Source of the DNA: Closterium sp. Naga37s-1
Lineage: Eukaryota; Streptophyta; Zygnematophyceae; Desmidiales; Closteriaceae
Assembly: GCA_947471745.1 (NCBI GenBank)
Contig: CANJKZ010000975.1
Coordinates: 1-64,000, forward strand
Length of the DNA stretch: 64,000 bases
Direction: 5' to 3'
Of this stretch, positions 60,051-64,000 are shown piece after piece; within the stretch, counting starts at the first letter, position 1; every line of letters starts with the position of its first letter. The translations under genes and the position numbers were made by a program. Below the pieces are notes generated by a model. The model saw only the letters and a program-made list of their open reading frames with translations, did no database searches and was not told the origin of the DNA.

Positions 60051-60264
60051 GCGTACCACTCACGAAGCTGCTGGGGCGTAAGTGTCTCGCGCGGACGCCG
60101 CTGCAGCTGCAGCTGGCCACTGCCAGACGCTCCCGACTGACCAGCTCCAGGGCGACAGCCACGACGGCTACCGCGACAACCCCAACTAGCGTACCACTCA
60201 CGAAGCTGCTGGGGCGTGAGAGACTCACGCGGACGTCGCTGGAGCTGCATCTGGCCACCGCCAG
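60051..60264 (-). repeat. 138-bp offset tandem duplication near the gag end
   Basis: Segments starting at 60051 and 60189 both read GCGTACCACTCACGAAGCTG and continue in parallel for about 75 bp. On the minus strand they encode TPQQLREWYA preceded by QLQRRPRE. The duplication sits just upstream of the zinc-knuckle part of copy B. Confidence 0.8.
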
Positions 60265-60430
60265 TAGCAGCAGTAGCAGTAGTAGCAGTAGCAGCAGCAG
60301 TAAGAGCCTAGTAGTAGTAACAGAAGGAGCAGCAGTAGCAGCAGTGGCAGCGCAGGCAGGGCAGGCGCGGCAGGCAGGCAGGCAGGCAGGCGTGGCAGGC
60401 AGGCAGGCAGGCAGGCAGGTAGGCAGATGG
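60265..60430 (+). repeat. CAG/TAG and (CAGG)n simple repeats
   Basis: Runs of AGTAGCAGCAG at about 60270-60345, then (GGCA)n / (CAGG)n at about 60360-60425. Low complexity; no coding function supported. Confidence 0.85.
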
Positions 60431-60564
60431 CGGGAAGGGCAGGCGCACGACGGCTGCGACGGCGGGGCCGCGACAGCGGCGGCAGAGCAGGGCCGCGTCG
60501 GCGGTAGGGCAGGTCCGCGACAGCTGCTGCAGGGCGGGGCCGTGACAGCTGCAGGGCGGGGCCG

Positions 60565-60780
60565 CAACGGGGGCAGAAGGCTCCGCGGCAGCTGCTGCAG
60601 GGCGGGGCCGCGACCGCGGCAGGAGGCTCCGCGGCAGCTGCTGCAGGGCAGGGCCGCGACCGCGGCAGGAGGCTCCGCGACAGCTGCTGCAGGGCAGGGC
60701 CGCGACGGTGGCAGAAGGCTCCGCGGCAGCTGCTGCAGGGCAGGGCCGCGACTGTGGCAGGGCGCTCCGTGGCAACTGCT
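60565..60780 (+). repeat. 46-bp GC-rich tandem repeat
   Basis: About four to five units with GGCTCCGCGGCAGCTGCTGC followed by AGGGCNGGGCCGCGAC. It lies in the leader of copy B and carries many CAGCTGCTGC palindromic pieces. Open frames through it are by-products of GC content. Confidence 0.8.
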
Positions 60781-60858
60781 GCAGGAGCGACGGTGGCAGT
60801 CAGGCAGGGGCGGCGTCCAGGGGCAGCCGCGACGAACAGGGGCAGCCGCGGCGCGCGA

Positions 60859-61100
60859 GGCTGCAGCGCGCTGCGCGAGCTGCGGGCGCGGCGCGCGGGG
60901 CTGCAGCGCGACGCGCGGGCAGCGAACGCGGCGAGCGGGGCTGCAGCGCGACGCGCAGGCAGCGAACGCGACGCGCGGGGCTGCAGCGCGACGCGCGGGC
61001 AGCGGGCGCGACGCGCAGGGCTGCAGCGCGACGCGCGGGCCGCGGACGCGACGCGCGGGGCTGCAGCGCGACGCGCGGGCAGCGGGCGCGACGCGCGGGG
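60859..61100 (+). repeat. 40-bp GC-rich tandem repeat
   Basis: About six units with a 40-bp spacing of GGCTGCAGCG (60859, 60899, and so on), each also containing CGACGCGCGG. GC content is extreme, and frames in all phases stay open over it without meaning. Confidence 0.85.
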
Positions 61101-61360
61101 CGGCGACCTGGCCTGACGCGTCAGCGACCTGGCGGGGCGGCGCTCTGGCCTAACGGGCCTGCAGGGGCGGCTCGAGGGCCTTACAGGCCTGCAGGGGCGG
61201 CGCGCTGGCCTAGGGCAGCAGTAGGCAGCGCGAGGGCTGCAGGACGGCGCGCGCAGCGCAGCACGTCACAAGGCAAGGCAGGCAGGACAACACGTGGGGT
61301 AACGCGGTAACCGCAACGGTAGGTGGGCCCGAAAAAAAAAAACGGTCCTACGGACCTAGT

Positions 61361-61372
61361 GCTCTGAAACCA
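61361..61372 (-). other. Primer-binding site of copy B, initiator-Met type
   Basis: The plus strand reads GCTCTGAAACCA directly beside the LTR end. Its complement TGGTTTCAGAGC differs at one base from TGGTATCAGAGC, the usual plant Copia primer site for initiator-Met tRNA. Confidence 0.8.
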
Positions 61373-61510
61373 TGTTAGAATCCAGCAGCAGGAATGATTG
61401 AACTATGAAAGTATTGGGTACAAATATGAAACCCTAAAAGGGGCTGTACCCCATGTTGGCTACCCCACTACAGCCTACACATATATAACATGCATATACT
61501 TCGACATGTA
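61373..61510 (-). repeat. Partial 5' LTR of copy B
   Basis: On the plus strand it starts TGTTAGAATCC directly after the primer-binding site, so in element direction it ends GGATTCTAACA. It is AT-rich compared with its surroundings and includes CCTTTTAGGG and a TATA box. Its outer limit is uncertain (about 61510-61545), where hinge sequence of copy C begins. Confidence 0.75.
61481..61488 (-). promoter_or_regulatory. TATA box in partial LTR
   Basis: ATATATAA within CACATATATAACATG lies inside the LTR, about 110 bases upstream of the LTR end in element direction. That spacing fits a Copia promoter whose transcript starts within the LTR. Confidence 0.6.
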
Positions 61511-63690
61511 GAGGCGGCGAAGACGGCCAAGGCGGAAAACTAGGAGGAGTCTCCAAGCGCGGTGACAGCGAGAGGCCGCTGTGTCGTCAGCAGCAGGGTC
61601 ACCCCCTTCAGCCGGGCCAGAGGTGTCTGACGAGACCTCCAAAGGCTCAACCAAGGGGGGTGGTGTGACCTGAGACACACCTGAGGGAGCAGGCAGCGGG
61701 GGGGGGGAGGGGTCTACCAGGGGTAACCTGGAACCAGGAAGAGGGGCGGGGGGGGGGACGGGGGAGTTGATGTGGGGGAAGAGATAGTAGTAGCAACCCG
61801 ACTCGTCAAAGGTGACGTCGCAGGAGGACAGGACGCAACGGTGGCTGGGTGGTAAAACTGCCAGTCAGGCGCGTCATTGGGAAAGCCAAGGAAGACGCAG
61901 CGAATAGTGCGTGGAGAGAGCTTGCCCGCGGAATGATCGCAGACAAGGGCAAGCGAACCCCAGACCCGAAACGCCGACGCATCGCCAACCTCCCCCGTCC
62001 AAAGAAGGGTAGGCGTGGTCTCTGGCTGGGAGACACGGGGCCAGAGGTTGAGCTGATGCGCGGCGTATCGGACCGCAAACAGCCACAGAAAATGGGGAGC
62101 AGCCGCATGGATCATGGAGGTGCGAGCAACCTCCATGATCAAGCCAATGTGGTGCTCAGCGATCCCATTCTGTTATGGAGAGGCCAGAAGCGTGAACAAC
62201 TAGGTGATGCCCTCCTCACGACAAAAGTCCTCAAGGAGACCGGAGGAAAACCCACCTCCACGGTCAGAGTGCGGACGGTGCACCGGGAGGTCCTGGCGGA
62301 ACCGTGCACTCAGCTGGCAACGAATAGCGCGGATCCAAGGGATCAATACAACACGGACATCTCCCTTGTGCTGCAAAGGAAACACCGTGGTGTATCGCGT
62401 GAAGTCGTCGACTACCAGCAGAAAGTAGCACTCCCGGCGCTGCCCAGAGACGGGGTTGGGGCCCCACACGTCTTTGTGCAGCGTCTGCAGAGGAGCAGTG
62501 GTCGGAGGAAACGAGGAGGAGTGGGGAGCAGTGCGCTGCCGCCCCTCGACGCAGGGAGTGCACGGCGGCGCAAGCGACCGCGGGAGCAGGGGCAGGGACC
62601 TCGGTAGGCTTGAAACAAGGAGACGCAAGTGGATGCCACGGAGACGCTGAAAGGAGGGGTGACCAAGACGGTGGTGCTAGAGGAGGGACTGGTGTGTGAG
62701 TAACCGACACGAACAAGACGTAGCTACCTGACCTGACACAACCACCTAAGCATATGCAGTGTGCAGTGTGTACAGTCCATACCCAGGCCTCCATGTGAAT
62801 GTAGCAAGGTGGTCGCCAGTCACTGTGTCCATACAGATCTCCACACGCTCGCCCCCAGGAGTGGTGGTGGTGACCATCATATCCTGGAGGTGAGCGGTAC
62901 TCACCAAGTTCGTAGCGAACGAGGGGAGGTGGAGACCTGTGAGGGAGCCAGAGAGGGCTGCCGGACACGGGAGAACAGTGGAGCTGCGTGCAACGACTGG
63001 GCCAGAGGAGAGGTCGGCTAGAGTGACAGGGACAGGTGCGTTGAGCGGTGTGACTGTCGTGCAGTCGCGGAAGAAGCACCTAGACACGCCTGAGTACAGT
63101 GTGATAGTGCGCAAAGCCGCCGCTGGAACTGCACCTGTGCTAGTAGCCTCGCAAGCACCTACACTAGCAGCCCCTACACTACCAGATCTAGGCACACACG
63201 AGTAAAAGTCACCCTCAGCACTAGCAGAAACAGCATACATAGTATACATGCTAGCAGAGATCTGGTCCCAATCAAGAGCGAAGACATCTACGCCCTTCTT
63301 GAGCAATCCTAGCTAGTCAGGCAACTTGGCCTTCTCACCAAACTCCGCGCGAATGGAGATGTCCAGGCGGTAGAAGCAGCGAGACTCAGTGTGCCCCAGT
63401 CTGCCGCAGGCCTCGCTAGGGCGGGGACCCGTGCGTCGGACGTACTTGCAGCGACATCCGCCTCCAGGGTCGCCTTGCTGGGCAACCCACTCACGCAGGT
63501 GCTGCGACGAGAGAGTCTCCTACCGACGTGACTGCTGCTGCTGCCCACCCCCAGAGCCTCCGCCTCCACCAGCTGCACCTCCTGACGCAGCTCCCTGGCC
63601 TCCACCCCTGCCAGCTCCACCTCGACCGCCACCTGAGCCCCCTCCGCCACCCCCACTGCCTCCACCACCCCGTCAGCCAGCCGAGCAACA
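61511..63690 (-). mobile_element. Broken Copia copy C (gag end, protease, integrase, hinge)
   Basis: Third copy of the same family, same strand. From right to left: Gly-rich gag end and LREWVAQQGDPGGG; a zinc-knuckle remnant (ACGRLGHTESRCF); a protease region (SRCFFRDCTTVTPL, LHLPSFATNLVS, WRPGYGLYTLHTAYA); a pre-integrase remnant with CTPCVEGRQRTAPHSSSF. Then come integrase (TLHKDVWGPNPVSG, VVDDFTRYTTVFPL, HSDRGGGFSSGLL; then TSMIHAAAPHFLWLFAVRYA) and a Pro-rich hinge that meets the partial LTR of copy B. No reverse transcriptase or RNase H is seen. It is broken, with several breaks. Confidence 0.83.
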
Positions 63691-64000
63691 GGTCCTCCGC
63701 AACGTGCCGCACACGAAAGCGGGGCCGCTGAAGAAGATGCTGAATGATGCCTGTAAGGTTGGGGATGTACATCGACTGTTGTTTACAAAGAACCAGCTAA
63801 GTATAAGGTGGGTGGCTCTCAGCGTGCGCTGGCCCGAAAGATGCCCTACCAGCCAATCAACGCACAAGATGCTGCCAACACACGCGAAAAACTGAGGGAT
63901 TTCCTGTGCGATTCGGGTAAAAACCAGTAATGTGGGGATAAGGGGGGGGCGGGGGGTACGGCGATACATGTATCATCTGTACAGAGTAAACTCGGTATCT
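63691..64000. other. Unrecognised flank at the window end
   Basis: These bases do not resemble the Copia copies or the satellite. On the plus strand a frame encodes NVPHTKAGPLKKMLNDACKV near 63699-63760, with GC-rich third positions. Another frame, ending at a TAA near 63930, encodes MPYQPINAQDAANTREKL. These could be pieces of a host gene, possibly with an intron between them, or chance. Near 63925-63955 there is a G-rich run (GGGGATAAGGGGGGGGCGGG). I recognise no family. Confidence 0.3.

Larger units (their letters stand above)
57950..61510 (-). mobile_element. Broken Copia copy B (partial LTR, PBS, gag end, protease, integrase, hinge)
   Basis: Same family as copy A, same strand. From right to left: part of a 5' LTR, a primer-binding site, a long GC-rich leader, then the gag end with CGTPGHTQSRCF (C-x4-H-x4-C part of a zinc knuckle). 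Next come the protease (FTLDSGASRSFFRDSTTL) and integrase (LHSDRGGEFSSDLL, ASPQQNGVAERRIG, then HQLNLWPRVSLPETSP and VFLGFVPDAPGWQFYHP). It ends in a hinge of GGAEP repeats. On the left it runs into the protease-end sequence of copy A at about 57950, so the copies are joined head to tail. No reverse transcriptase or RNase H is seen. It is broken, with several breaks. Confidence 0.85.

Noticed and set aside
59960-61310. Ala/Arg/Gly-rich open frames of up to 397 codons on the plus strand
   Set aside because: They are translations of 40- and 46-bp GC-rich tandem repeats in the leader of Copia copy B, open in several phases at once.
63673-63969. 98-codon minus-strand frame at the window end
   Set aside because: No recognisable motif. 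It overlaps the plus-strand candidate and the Copia flank, and composition gives no support.

Overview
This is eukaryotic nuclear DNA, most likely from a green plant (land plant or streptophyte alga). It is heterochromatin-like: a tandem satellite with Ty1/Copia LTR retrotransposons, and no host gene I can defend. The best plant signal is the primer-binding site of the full-length Copia element. Its 17 bases match the 3' end of plant cytosolic tRNA-Phe, as I remember that sequence. A second Copia copy has a near-perfect initiator-Met tRNA site. I cannot name the species.

Layout. Positions 1-56041 are one satellite array with a 37-bp monomer, already in progress at base 1. Each monomer carries the palindromes GGTACC and CATATG and the interrupted dyad GTAAGT-GCGTT-ACTTAC. 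All monomers run the same way except one inverted 1.3-kb block (28242-29565). The array holds higher-order duplications: an 1124-bp unit near 4.0-6.3 kb, a 3.1-3.7 kb unit at 10.6-17.7 kb, a 1.1-1.3 kb unit at 40.4-42.8 kb, and a nearly identical 2171-bp unit at 46.7-51.0 kb.

Insertions in the array: (i) 18917-19678, an LTR fragment; (ii) 25489-25633, a 145-bp solo-LTR-like insertion with target duplication TTACT; (iii) 27118-29759, a composite LTR with target duplication TTACT that contains an inverted satellite block and a second copy of its own end; (iv) 32853-40182, a full-length Copia element on the minus strand. Element (iv) has two ~1-kb LTRs, a tRNA-Phe primer site, a polypurine tract, a 1434-codon pol frame and target duplication GGTAC. 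Insertions (i), (iii) and (iv) share one GTCGAC-rich LTR family.

At 56042 the array stops and GC-rich sequence begins. It holds three broken, head-to-tail, minus-strand copies of a different Copia family (56042-57950, 57950-61510, 61511-63690). They carry zinc-knuckle, protease, integrase and low-complexity hinge remnants, but I see no reverse transcriptase or RNase H. The middle copy keeps a primer-binding site and part of an LTR with a TATA box. The last 300 bases are unrecognised.

The many short open frames in the satellite are a by-product of a 37-bp period (111 bp = 3 monomers = 37 codons) and are not genes. The window reads as a record of satellite turnover by whole-monomer exchange and repeated Copia insertion, as expected near a centromere, pericentromere or other heterochromatic knob; which of these it is cannot be told from sequence alone.
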